A stretch of 64,000 nucleotides of DNA. It comes from Prasinococcaceae sp. CCMP 1430. Its lineage: Eukaryota; Prasinodermophyta; Palmophyllophyceae; Prasinococcales; Prasinococcaceae. The stretch lies in NCBI GenBank assembly GCA_013416795.1, contig RQSC01000029.1, forward strand, positions 519,584 through 583,583. The letters run 5' to 3'. Positions 10,466-19,457 of the stretch are shown here, piece after piece. Numbering within the stretch: position 1 is the first letter of the stretch; each line of letters begins with the position of its first letter. The notes under the pieces were generated by a model that was not told the DNA's origin, searched no databases, and worked only from the letters and a program-made list of their open reading frames with translations. Made by a program: the position numbers and the translations under genes.

Positions 10466-11670
10466 GAAACCGGCGTCTGGCGCGCTGCTGTCGACATCCG
10501 AAAACGCTTCGGTGCTCGCCCGCGGGGTGCGGAGCTCCTTGAGAGTGGCCTCGCCGCCTTCGGGTAGCAGGGGAGCGCACGAGCACGCGCCCGCGCATTC
10601 GTATTTGAGAGTGTGTCAGCGCGCTGGCGGCGGCGCGGGCAGGCGCAGGCGCGGGCGCAGGAATGCGTGCGCGTCGGCGCTGGTGCCGCCGCGGCGCGCC
10701 TCGTGCCTGCCTCGGCCTCCACGTCTGAGTCCACGCCCTCATTGGCCTGGCGCTCTGCAGGCCCTGCCGCAAGCGCGGCCTCGAGGCCGAGGTGCGCGCC
10801 TGCCCCGCTGGCAGCGCCGGGATCGACCTCTGTGCTCGCGCCGGCGCCCATGTCTCGAGAGCTCGCTCCACCCCAACGCGCCTTGCTTCGGCCTTCCGGC
10901 GCCGCGCTGAGCCACTCCACCCTACCCCGCCGCCCGGCACGCCCGCCCGTCCGGAGGCGCGCGCGCGCGCGCGCGCCGCGCAGCAGTGGCGCCCCGCGCC
11001 GCATGCTCGAGAAGCTGCGCAACGAGCGCGCCGCTTACATGCAGTGGTCCAGCCAGAACGCCGAGCTCGTGCGCTCGCACTCGGCCGAGTTTGACTGCGC
11101 GCGCGCGCGCAGGCGCGTTTGAAGGCGCGCGCCTGCCGCCCTGGGGAACCGCGGAGCGCTTCAGTTCGGGTTTGCGGTCGATGCCCTCAAACTCGAATCG
11201 AAATAAAAAAGCGCCGATTGAAACGATTGTTAAATGATGAACAAAACGGCGGATTTTAGAAGCTCTCCTGGGCGGGCCGAGGCCGCGCCACCATCAAGAT
11301 GCATTCTCGGCGCGCGGGCGCCGCCCCGATGGCGGGAGTTTGGGGTCGGTGCGCGCGCGGGGAGTGCGAAATGACCTCGTCCTCGAATGGGCGTGGAGGG
11401 CGGTGGAGAATGCGATTTGACTCGAGTTCGGGACCCTGCTTGTCGCCCCCCGCGGCGGGAAAATCTGCACCGCGCAGTGGCCCGCGCGCGCGCGCGCGCC
11501 GGCCAGCGGAGGGCGGGAGAGCCCCGGGGGTGGGCGGCGGCGGCTCGCGCGCGGCGCCGCGCGCATGCGCTGATCAGTGCGGCGCGCGCGGGTGCGGCGG
11601 GCCGCGATTAGCAGAGAGGGGGCCAGGGCAGCGGCTGGGGGGGAGGGGAAGGAGGTGCAAGGTGGGAGGT
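10466..11670. promoter_or_regulatory. Divergent promoter region between the EML gene and the QT-repeat gene
   Basis: The region lies between two divergent starts and is GC-rich except for an A/T-rich island at about 11185-11260 (aatcgaaataaaaaagcg, gattgttaaatgatg), which is the best candidate core-promoter zone. It also contains an alternating-GC tract (10957-10980), an open minus-strand segment starting MGAGAS at 10851, and the SMC2-like fragment at 11003-11122. No defined transcription-factor site is assigned. Confidence 0.45.
11003..11122 (+). pseudogene. SMC2-like coding fragment
   Basis: An ATG at 11003 opens 39 codons to a TGA at 11120-11122. The first half reads LEKLRNERAAYMQWSSQNAE, which closely matches the coiled-coil stretch of condensin subunit SMC2 (plant forms have LEKLRKEK.QYMQWANGNAEL). 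After NAEL the similarity stops and the sequence runs into a GC dinucleotide tract. Nothing else of SMC2 is visible in the window, so this looks like a translocated or duplicated exon fragment inside a promoter region. It could alternatively be a very short real gene. The homology is from memory, not from a search. Confidence 0.5.
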
Positions 11671-13307
11671 ATGGGGCGAACGGGCTATGGCATGGGCTAT
11701 GGCGCGGGAGAGGGGGGTGTCGGCTCTGCAGATGCCGGCGCCGGTGGTAGCGCCGGCGCGGGGAGCAGCAGTGCGGCCGGCGCTGCAGCGCAAACACAGC
11801 GGCCGCCGCCGCCTGTGCCTACGGCCTGGCAGGAGGTACTGGCACCGGCTCCACCTGCTGGGATGGTGCGACGGCTCTCGGCTGCGTTTGACGCCGGCGC
11901 CGTAGGCCAGCGTGAATATGAGCGCCAAGCACGCGTGCGTGTGCCAGTGGATGCGGGCGCGCCAGCCGGTGTCGGCATGGGCGTGGGTGTGGGTGCGGGT
12001 GTATCGCCCAGCATGGCCGCCCGCGCGCCCGCCGCGCGGGCATCGCCTCTGCGCCAAGTGGCCGCTTTGCGCCGCCTCGCACAATCCACTGCACTTCGCA
12101 GTGGCCGTGGCGGCCGAGGCCGCGGTAGCGATGGCGCGCGCGGGCGAGGCGGTGACACAATCTCGCAGGGGGTGACAATGCAGCTGCCGCCGCCGCACCC
12201 AACTTCAGCCGCGGGTGGCACGTCCGAGCGAATGGCAGGCGCGGGTGCCGCCCGCGTGGCTGTCAGCAATGCTGGCGCAGACGCCATTCCTGTAGGTGCA
12301 GCTGCGACGGCCGACGCGGGCACGGGCCCGCCGGTCCGCTCCTCCGATGCAGCAACCGATCCCGACGCCACGCACGCACGCACGATCGCAGGCGCGCAGA
12401 CGTCGGCGCCAGCGCAGGCAGAGGCTGGCGCGCAGACGGCCATGCGTATGCAGTTGCACTCGGAGACGCAGACAGCGGCGGCGCCCTCGCGTGCAGAGGC
12501 GGGCGCGCAGACGGCTGTACATGCGCAAGCAGAGGCGGGGGCGCAGACGGCGTCGGCCGCACAGGCAGAGGCAGGGGCGCAGACGGCGTCGGCCGCACAG
12601 GCGGAGGCGGGGGCGCAGACGGCGTCGGCCACACAGGCGGAGGCGGGGGCGCAGACAGCGTCGGCCGCGCAGGCGGAGGCAGGGGCGCAGACGGCGTCGG
12701 CCGTACAGGCGGAGGCGGGGGCGCAGACGGCGTCGGCCGCGCAGGCGGAGGCAGGCGCACAGACAGCGTCGGCAGCGCAGGCGGAGGCAGGCGCACAGAC
12801 AGCGTCGGCAGCGCAGGCGGAGGCAGGCGCACAGACAGCGTCGGCCGCACAGGCGGAGGCGGGGGCGCAGACGGCGTCGGCCGCGCAAGCGGAGGCAGGC
12901 GCACAGACGGCGTCGGCAGCGCAGGCGGAGGCAGGCGCACAGACGGCGGCGCCTGCCTGCGCTGAGGCAGGCGCGCAGACGGCATCGACTGCGCGAGCGC
13001 TGTCCCACGCGGACACGCAGACGGCGGCGCCGTCGCGCGCGGAGACGGGCGCACAGACGACCGCGGCGGTGCTGTCGGATGCCCAGATCCAGTCGGAGGC
13101 CTATTCCTCCGACGATGACTGGGCCTCAGCGCCGTCGGAGGTTCAGTCCCCAGGATCGCCTGACACCGGCCCATTCGTGGCCGCCGTCGCGGACGCGTCG
13201 ACGATCACGCCAACCTTCGACGCGGCGTCGCTGTGGGTGCCCGTTGCGTGGGAGGGCGCGGACGCGCCCGGCGGCAGGAACGATCAAAGGGCGCCACCGG
13301 TGGGCAG
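11671..13307 (+). CDS. QT-motif repeat protein (first exon; continues toward the assembly gap)
   Basis: Start is the ATG at 11671, first in a frame that becomes protein-like there (MGRTGYGMGYGAGEG). The exon ends at a CAG|GTGCGTGCG donor after 13307, phase 2, and the downstream exon is lost in or beyond the gap at 13470-14288. The N-terminal part is Gly/Ala-rich. A segment around residues 52-90 (TAWQEVLAP, then MVRRLSAAFDAGAVGQREY) looks like a small folded or helical element. Residues about 240-465 are dominated by 19 copies of a QT motif, most as AEAGAQTA with a 12-residue period, flanked by ETQTAA and ADTQTAAP variants. The C-terminal part is acidic and Ser-rich (EAYSSDDDWASAPSE). QT motifs resemble binding sites for dynein light chain LC8 (consensus TQT); this is inference. 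No family is recognised. Confidence 0.6.
12528..12960 (+). repeat. 36-bp tandem minisatellite encoding SAAQAEAGAQTA units
   Basis: About twelve direct copies of a 36-bp unit lie in frame in the QT-repeat gene. Each encodes a 12-residue unit of the form SA[A/T/V]QAEAGAQTA. Most differences between copies are silent third-base changes (gcg/gca, ggg/ggc). Both slippage-driven expansion and selection on the protein motif could explain this. More divergent copies flank the array on both sides (from about 12390 and to about 13062). Confidence 0.9.
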
Positions 13308-13319
13308 GTGCGTGCGCAG

Positions 13320-13353
13320 CCCCCCCCCCCCCCCACACACACACCACCCCCCC
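13320..13353 (+). repeat. Poly-C and CA tract in intron
   Basis: A run of about 14 C is followed by a short CA repeat and more C runs, just inside the putative intron after 13307. Such tracts commonly break assemblies, and the N gap begins about 115 bp downstream. Confidence 0.85.
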
Positions 13354-13469
13354 ACGCAGCCCCACGCAGCTGTGCGCGCTCGAACGCGCCGCGCATCGAA
13401 ACGGCGACGTGCACCGCCCGCGCGCTCGCGTGGTATCGCGGCGCTCGCCCCCGCGCCGCCCCGCGCCCC

Positions 13470-14288
13470 NNNNNNNNNNNNNNNNNNNNNNNNNNNNNNN
13501 NNNNNNNNNNNNNNNNNNNNNNNNNNNNNNNNNNNNNNNNNNNNNNNNNNNNNNNNNNNNNNNNNNNNNNNNNNNNNNNNNNNNNNNNNNNNNNNNNNNN
13601 NNNNNNNNNNNNNNNNNNNNNNNNNNNNNNNNNNNNNNNNNNNNNNNNNNNNNNNNNNNNNNNNNNNNNNNNNNNNNNNNNNNNNNNNNNNNNNNNNNNN
13701 NNNNNNNNNNNNNNNNNNNNNNNNNNNNNNNNNNNNNNNNNNNNNNNNNNNNNNNNNNNNNNNNNNNNNNNNNNNNNNNNNNNNNNNNNNNNNNNNNNNN
13801 NNNNNNNNNNNNNNNNNNNNNNNNNNNNNNNNNNNNNNNNNNNNNNNNNNNNNNNNNNNNNNNNNNNNNNNNNNNNNNNNNNNNNNNNNNNNNNNNNNNN
13901 NNNNNNNNNNNNNNNNNNNNNNNNNNNNNNNNNNNNNNNNNNNNNNNNNNNNNNNNNNNNNNNNNNNNNNNNNNNNNNNNNNNNNNNNNNNNNNNNNNNN
14001 NNNNNNNNNNNNNNNNNNNNNNNNNNNNNNNNNNNNNNNNNNNNNNNNNNNNNNNNNNNNNNNNNNNNNNNNNNNNNNNNNNNNNNNNNNNNNNNNNNNN
14101 NNNNNNNNNNNNNNNNNNNNNNNNNNNNNNNNNNNNNNNNNNNNNNNNNNNNNNNNNNNNNNNNNNNNNNNNNNNNNNNNNNNNNNNNNNNNNNNNNNNN
14201 NNNNNNNNNNNNNNNNNNNNNNNNNNNNNNNNNNNNNNNNNNNNNNNNNNNNNNNNNNNNNNNNNNNNNNNNNNNNNNNNNNNNNNNN
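13470..14288. other. Assembly gap (819 N)
   Basis: All bases are N. Reading frames that appear to run through this gap are meaningless. It probably hides the 3' exon(s) of the QT-repeat gene and the promoter of the next gene, or joins them. Confidence 0.99.
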
Positions 14289-14367
14289 GTTCTGCCGCGC
14301 GCGCGCGGAGCTCGGGGGCGGCGGCTCCCTCGTCCGGCGCTGGCGGGCTGGCGCCGGTCGCGCAACC

Positions 14368-16265
14368 ATGCCGTTCGGGAAGATGGCGGACGTGCAGTCG
14401 CAGGCGGCCCTCGCGCAGGTGCGCGCGGCCGCCGCGCAACAGAAGCGCCACCTCGCGGCGCTCTGCGTAGCGGAGGAGCAGGAGGGCTGCGCCTTCGGCC
14501 TCGACTGGGACGCGGAGGTCACCGTGCTCAAGAGCGTGGACGACGCCGTCGAGGAGGCGCAGCAAATGCTGGCCGGTGGCGACGAAGAAGTCTCGAGCGG
14601 CAAGCACGATGAGGCGCTCTTCGCCAGCCTCTCCGTCGCGCTCGGTAAGCTCGAGAAGCAGGCGGAGCGCGCGGCGTCGGCGCAGTCGAAGCGCTTGAAC
14701 ACCACTCGCGCGTCGAATGGGCAGTCGAACGGTCAGTGGGCGGAGCTTGAGGCGGGGCGGCAACTTGCGTACTCGCAAACGCTCCCTCAGCAGAAGCCTC
14801 ACAGGCACCCCCACCAGAACGGCAACGGGAAGTCGTCCGTGCTGGAGGCAGCGGGTGCGATCCCCCCGCGAAAGCCCCGCTCATCGAGGCGACGCGTCGG
14901 CAATCCCCTGCGCGCGCTCACGCGCGCCGTGGGGCACGTGGCGACTGCGCCGGTGCGGGCGGTCGCACGCACTCCGGCGTTCGTCGTGTCGCTGCCGATG
15001 CACGCTGGAGATACAGCCGCTTTCCTGGCGGGATACGTGTTCGACATGGGCGTCGGGTTCTCGCTGATACCGACAGCGCTCGTGCGGTACACGGCGTTGC
15101 TTCCCGTGCGCGCCGTGCAAGCCGTTGCGCCGGCAACGGGCCGCGCGGCGGGCGACGCGGCGGGCGCGGCTGGGCGGGGTACGTCGGCGGCGCTGGCGCG
15201 CATTCCGATTCAGCGGATTGCGCTGCTGTTCGGCTTTGCGCTCACCCTCTACGCGCTGGGCGGCGAAGGCCGGTTCTTTTACGCCAATATTGATTGGCAG
15301 GTGCGCGACGCGGTGTTGCGGGACATGGCCATTCACCCATGGCCATTCGCCTATGTCCAGCCCGGCGAAGAACCGGCATTGCTGCGCGCCGCCATCGGCT
15401 TTTTCCTCGTCCCCGCGCTTGCCTGGAAAGCATGGGGGCCGGTGGCTGGCGACATTGCCTTGCTCCTCCAGAACAGCGTGCTGCTGACGGCCTTGCTCGG
15501 TTTGGGCGGCACCCTATTGCCGACGCGGCGGGCGCGGCTGGGCGGGGTGCGGGTGCTTCCGCGCGGGCGGCCGGCAGAGGAGCCACCAGGGTGGTGCATG
15601 CGTCCACCGTTGGAGTGGCGCGCGCGTCCGCCCGTGCCATCGGTGCACTGGCACGCGCGCAAGTGCGCGCCGCTCGCAAGGCCTTGCGAGCAGCGCCGGG
15701 CGCCGCTGCAGCGGCGGCTCGGACGCCCGTCGTGCGTTTTAGTGTCGCGGTCGCGGTCGCGACGGCAGCGGCCACCAACGCGGACGTCGTGGGCAAGGGG
15801 TTGGGGATCGCGGCGAAGCACGTCTGCACTGCGGCGAAGCAGGTCAAGCGCGTGCCCGTTGGAAAGGCGTACAGAGCCGTGAGCGAGCAGGCCAAGCGCG
15901 TGCCCGTCGGCGACGCATGCGTGCTGGCGGTGCACGCGGCCAAAAGCGTCACAGAGCACGTCAAGAGCGCGATCCCAGTCGGTGAGGGCAAGAGCGAAGT
16001 CAAGGGAAGCAGCAAGCGCGCCCCGCAACCCACGGTGTGGACCAAGAGCTATCCGCGAACGACTGTGCGCGTGCGTAAGGAGGGGGCCGCGTTTGCTGAA
16101 GACCCGGCAGGCGAGAGCACGCGCCCGGTGTTCGCCAAGGCGGCCGACACAGCCAGGACAACGGGCAGACCTGCGACGCCCCCCCCGGCGTCACCCACGC
16201 AGTTCAAGGTGTCGCGAGTGAAGAAACTCGCCGGAGCGGAGCTGGCGTCGCTCGGCATGGGCTAG
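14368..16265 (+). CDS. Unidentified multi-pass membrane protein
   Basis: The ATG at 14368 follows the gap; a second in-frame ATG lies five codons later. The N-terminal 120 residues form a soluble helical segment (ALAQVRAAAAQQKRHLAALC, then acidic helices). From about residue 175 there is a basic stretch and several hydrophobic segments (TAAFLAGYVFDMGVGFSLIP; IALLFGFALTLYALGG; AIGFFLVPALAWKAWGPVAG). The frame shifts by two near 15500-15590. A 77- or 89-bp intron starting at GT 15500 and ending at CAG 15576 or 15588 would restore it; an indel is the alternative. The C-terminal part is basic, with a repeated KRVPVG motif (about 15847 and 15897), and ends ASLGMG at a TAG at 16263-16265. No family is recognised. 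TGTAA at 16336-16340 may end the transcript. Confidence 0.55.
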
Positions 16266-16309
16266 GCGCGCGAGAAGCGCGGCAGCGAGCGGCGAGCCAG
16301 CACCCTACT

Positions 16310-16332
16310 CCCCCGCCGCGAGGAGGCGGGGG
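16310..16332. other. 8-bp perfect hairpin downstream of the membrane-protein gene
   Basis: cccccgcc (16310-16317), a 7-base loop and ggcggggg (16325-16332) form a perfect inverted repeat 44 bp past the stop, just before TGTAA. It could be a 3'-UTR stem or chance in GC-rich DNA. Confidence 0.4.
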
Positions 16333-16665
16333 CGCTGTAATACGAGACGTCTCCGTTGTCTGTCCTCCTCCCTCATCCTCGAAGGGGAGGCAGCTCCCAG
16401 ATCTACCCTTTGCGCTGGCTTGCCCGCGCGCTCCTTGGTGCATGCGCTCGCTGTTCGTTGGTGTTGTGCAATCATTACGCGCGGGGCGTGCGCGCGGCAC
16501 ATCGTGCGCATTGCGCGCTGCGTGCGGGCTCACGTGACTCACCCTCTCTTTGTCACTGCCTCTCGTCCCGAGAGGGCAGCTTGGGTCTGTGGGTAGAAGG
16601 GGTGTGCAGACATACGTACCCCTCGCGGGCCTGCTCGTGCGCGTGTCCGCGTTCGAGGTCGCTGG

Positions 16666-16845
16666 ATGAGCACGCGCTCAGCGCGGGCGGTGGGCGGCCC
16701 TGAACCAGCAGCGGGGGCTGGCACGCGCGCGAGTGCAGGCGCCGCCAACGGTCTCAAACTGCGCGTGCGACTGACGGCCGAGGAGGCGCAGGCGCTCAAG
16801 CGGTGCACCAGGGCGGCCCAGGCCAGGGTCCAGCAGGAGCAGTAG
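16666..16845 (+). CDS. Short ORF (59 aa) just upstream of TAM41
   Basis: ATG at 16666 to TAG at 16843-16845. The N-terminal half is Ala/Gly-rich; the second half (LKLRVRLTAEEAQALKRC) looks like a short amphipathic helix. It ends 125 bp before the TAM41 ATG. It may be an upstream ORF, an unrecognised 5' exon giving TAM41 a mitochondrial leader, or a small protein. No homology is recognised. Confidence 0.3.
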   Translation: MSTRSARAVGGPEPAAGAGTRASAGAANGLKLRVRLTAEEAQALKRCTRAAQARVQQEQ

Positions 16846-16970
16846 AAAACGCAGCTGCGTTGCCGCGCGCGCACAGAAGAGCGCTCGGGGACACGCTGCG
16901 CGAGGCTGACGCCGAGCTACTCGGGCTGCGGAGGCACACCACAGGCGCCAGGCAGGTGTCCGTCGCGACG

Positions 16971-18093
16971 ATGGATCGCCACCGCGCGCTCCTCGCCACG
17001 CTACCGAAAGTGCGCTTCGCCGTCGCGTACGGCTCAGCCGTATTTGTGCAGGCGGGGGTGCGCGTGTCAGCACCGCGCATGGTTGACTACCTGCTCGCGG
17101 TGGACGATGCACGCGCATGGCACGCGGCGAACCTGCGCGCCAATGCCACGCACTATGCGGGCTTGCCCGCAGCGCTCGGTGCGAGCGCTGCAGCGTCACT
17201 CGCGGAGAGCATCGGCGCGGGCGTGCACTTCAATGCGGGCGTCGGTTTCGCCGGAGGAGAGGTAAAGTACGGGGTAATGGAGGTCAGGCGGCTGCGCAGG
17301 GACTTGACGACGTGGACAGATATGTATGCGGCAGGCAGGTTGCAAAAGCCAACGCTCGCGCTAGTGGGCGGAAGGCGAACGAAAGGTACGGGGTGTGTGT
17401 GCAACAGTGCGCGCTCGCGGGGGGTTCTGCGGGCTGACACTTTGGCGCTCGCCGCGCGTTGGCGCCGGTGTGCGCTCGGCTCTCGCTCCTGGCGAAGGTG
17501 ACGACGGCGCGCTCGAAGACGAGCGCACTGGGCTTGCCATGGCGGCGAACGAACGCGCGGCGCTCGCCGCTTCGCTGCTCCTTCTCGCAGACACGCGAGT
17601 ACCCGCGGGCGGAAGCGCTGGCGTCGCCGCAGGCGCAACTCCGGGCGCGCGCGCAAGAGCGAGCGAGCACGAGCTCTTTGAGGCCATCGTTGGTCTGTCT
17701 TACAGCGGCGATGTGCGCATGAGCGTAGGTGCAGAGGCGGCAGGCAAGATCGGTTCCATTGCCGAGGGCAGCGCGGCACCCATGCGCGAGATGTACGCGC
17801 CGCACCTCCATGAGCTCGTCGAGGCCGGCGTGCTGACTACCGCCGCTGACAGCGGCGAGGTCGAGTGGGATGCATCGGCCGCCGCCAGTGCTCTCCTGCA
17901 CACGCACCTGCCGCGTGCGTACGCGCACGCATGTGGCGAACGCGGCGCCGAGGGTTTGCGCAACGCGCTGGCAGCCGCCGTACGCGCATCGAGCGCGAGG
18001 GCGGCGCTCGCGGGCGCGTGCACGGCGGGCGGGCGTCGTGGCTCGGCCTACCTGCTCGCCAAGCTCAAGAAGGGCATACTCGCACCAAAGTAG
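16971..18093 (+). CDS. TAM41: Mitochondrial phosphatidate cytidylyltransferase, TAM41 family
   Basis: Exons are 16971-17385 and 17498-18093. The phase-1 intron of 112 bp has a GTACGG donor and a GGCGAAG acceptor. The product is about 336 residues, usual for the family. The nucleotidyltransferase signature FAVAYGSAVF is at residues 14-23, followed by MVDYLLAVDDARAWHAANL with the conserved acidic pair, HYAG, then VKYGVMEVRRLRRDLTTW and YAAGRLQKP, all hallmarks of Tam41/Mmp37. Exon 2 continues with LFEAIVGLSYSGDVRM. The C-terminus is Ala-rich and ends in a short basic helix. TAM41 makes CDP-diacylglycerol at the matrix side of the inner mitochondrial membrane for cardiolipin synthesis. No targeting peptide precedes the chosen ATG, so an upstream exon is possible. 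The stop is 194 bp from the convergent CCDC6-like stop. Confidence 0.93.
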
Positions 18094-18183
18094 GAGGCCG
18101 TCCTGGACAGACGTCGTTCGCTCGTGCCAGCTGCCGGCGTGCTGCTCTGCGCTGCGCGCCATGCAGACACACACATTCTTTAC

Positions 18184-18189
18184 TGTACA
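18184..18189. terminator. TGTACA palindrome between convergent TAM41 and CCDC6-like genes
   Basis: TGTACA followed by an A/T patch (taataatag) lies in the 194-bp spacer between the two stops. As a palindrome it could serve as a TGTAC/TGTAA-type poly(A) signal for both strands. The role is inferred from its recurrence at other gene ends in the window. Confidence 0.4.
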
Positions 18190-18287
18190 TAATAATAGGC
18201 CGCGACCCGGCCGTCGCCCGCGCACGTGTGCGCACATGACACCGTACAAGAGGGACGACTGCCTTCGCGCAGGCGAATTGCGCGCTG

Positions 18288-19457
18288 CTATTGGGGCTGG
18301 GTGATGCCGCTGCCCGGCTTGTCGCGCCCGCGCGGTGTCGACGCGGACGATGTGGAGGGCGTCGTTCGCTGGCTGCTGTCTCGGTCCAAGGTCGCCGACA
18401 GCGTGCGCGCACGCTGTTGCCCCTGCTGTTGCTGCCCCTGCTGCTGCAAGACCTGCGGATGCGGTGGGGAAGGGCGCTGCGGCGAGTGCGACGGCAGCGG
18501 CAGCGTGTGGCCGTGCCCCAACCCCACGCTGGTCACCCCGCCGCGGGAGCCACGCGCCGCCGCGGGGCGGCGCATCGCACGCCTGCCGCCGCTGTTGAGC
18601 CACCGCCCCACGCCTCTGTCGCTCCCAGCGTCCGAATCGTCCTCCGAGCTGGTGGCACGCACGACGAAGTCCAGCGTCCGCTCGAGCTCGACCTTCTCAT
18701 GAGTGAGCGCGTCGATCTGCCGCCGCATCGAATTGACGATGGCTTCCTCCTCGCACTCGAGCGAGTTCTCTATGGCCACCTTTTCGAGCATGAGGCGCTC
18801 GCGCTGCGCCTTGAGTTCGCGCACCTGCTTCTCCAGCGTGCGCTTCTCCAGCTTGGCAGACGCAAGGCCCTTCACCTGCTGCTGCAGCTGCGCGCGCTCA
18901 TTGATGAGCGCCTGCACTTGCCGGCGCGTCTTGGAGACCACCATCTCCTGCTCGGCCTCGAGCGTGTTCTCCAGGTCGGCTTTGGAGCGCGCGAGTGCCT
19001 CGCGCTGCGTCTCAGCCTCGCTCTTCGCCTTCAGAGCCTCATCCTTCTCACGCGAGAGCGCGTCGAGCTTGCGGGTGAGCGTGTTGGTGAGGAACTCCTC
19101 CTCCTGCTCGACCTCTGTCACGAGCTTCATCTTCTCCTCCTTGAGGTCGACCACGCGCTTCATGAGCTTGTTTGTCATCGACTCTTCCTCCTGCTCTACG
19201 CTGGCAGAGACGTCGAGGGTGCGCTGGCGCTCGCGCCGCAGCTCCTCGGCATGGCCGGCCGCGTGCCTGCGCTCGACCGCGAGCGCAGCCTCCTTGTCGG
19301 CAAGCGCGTTCTTCAGGCGGAGCAGCTCCTGGGCCATCAGCTTGTAGTCGTCAAGTGACGGAGCTTCGGTGGGAGGGGAGTCGGTCATGGCCAGCGCGGC
19401 CTCCGTCGCCGCCAAAGACGCCTGCTCCGCCGCGGCATCCCCGGGCGCGTCCGCCAT
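18288..19457 (-). CDS. CCDC6-like coiled-coil protein
   Basis: A single uninterrupted frame of 389 residues starts at ATG 19457. After a short acidic N-terminus, residues about 35-270 are continuous coiled coil containing the characteristic repeated unit of CCDC6/DUF2046: EQEEESMTNKLMKRV, EQEEEFLTNTLTRKLDAL, LEAEQEMVVSKTRRQVQAL and LECEEEAIVNSMRRQIDAL, each followed by a charged helix. In animals CCDC6 is a coiled-coil phosphoprotein implicated in DNA-damage signalling; its role in protists is not established. The C-terminal 110 residues are disordered: Ser/Asp-rich, then Pro/Gln-rich (QQQGQQQQGQQ). The length is shorter than animal CCDC6 (about 470). The gene is divergent from IFT22. Confidence 0.85.
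   Translation of the reverse strand: MADAPGDAAAEQASLAATEAALAMTDSPPTEAPSLDDYKLMAQELLRLKNALADKEAALAVERRHAAGHAEELRRERQRTLDVSASVEQEEESMTNKLMKRVVDLKEEKMKLVTEVEQEEEFLTNTLTRKLDALSREKDEALKAKSEAETQREALARSKADLENTLEAEQEMVVSKTRRQVQALINERAQLQQQVKGLASAKLEKRTLEKQVRELKAQRERLMLEKVAIENSLECEEEAIVNSMRRQIDALTHEKVELERTLDFVVRATSSEDDSDAGSDRGVGRWLNSGGRRAMRRPAAARGSRGGVTSVGLGHGHTLPLPSHSPQRPSPPHPQVLQQQGQQQQGQQRARTLSATLDRDSSQRTTPSTSSASTPRGRDKPGSGITQPQ

Noticed and set aside
11697-13016. Minus-strand frame rich in ADAVCAPASAC repeats
   Set aside because: It is the antisense reading of the 36-bp minisatellite. The plus strand has a good start, a donor site and sensible non-repeat domains, while the antisense is Cys-rich only because of the repeat.
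12296-14814. Very long frames crossing the N gap on both strands
   Set aside because: They are open only because N codons contain no stops; the flanking frames belong to different genes.
16310-16332. Hairpin after the membrane-protein gene as a bacterial-type intrinsic terminator
   Set aside because: No T run follows and the genome is eukaryotic; TGTAA next to it is the more plausible 3' signal.
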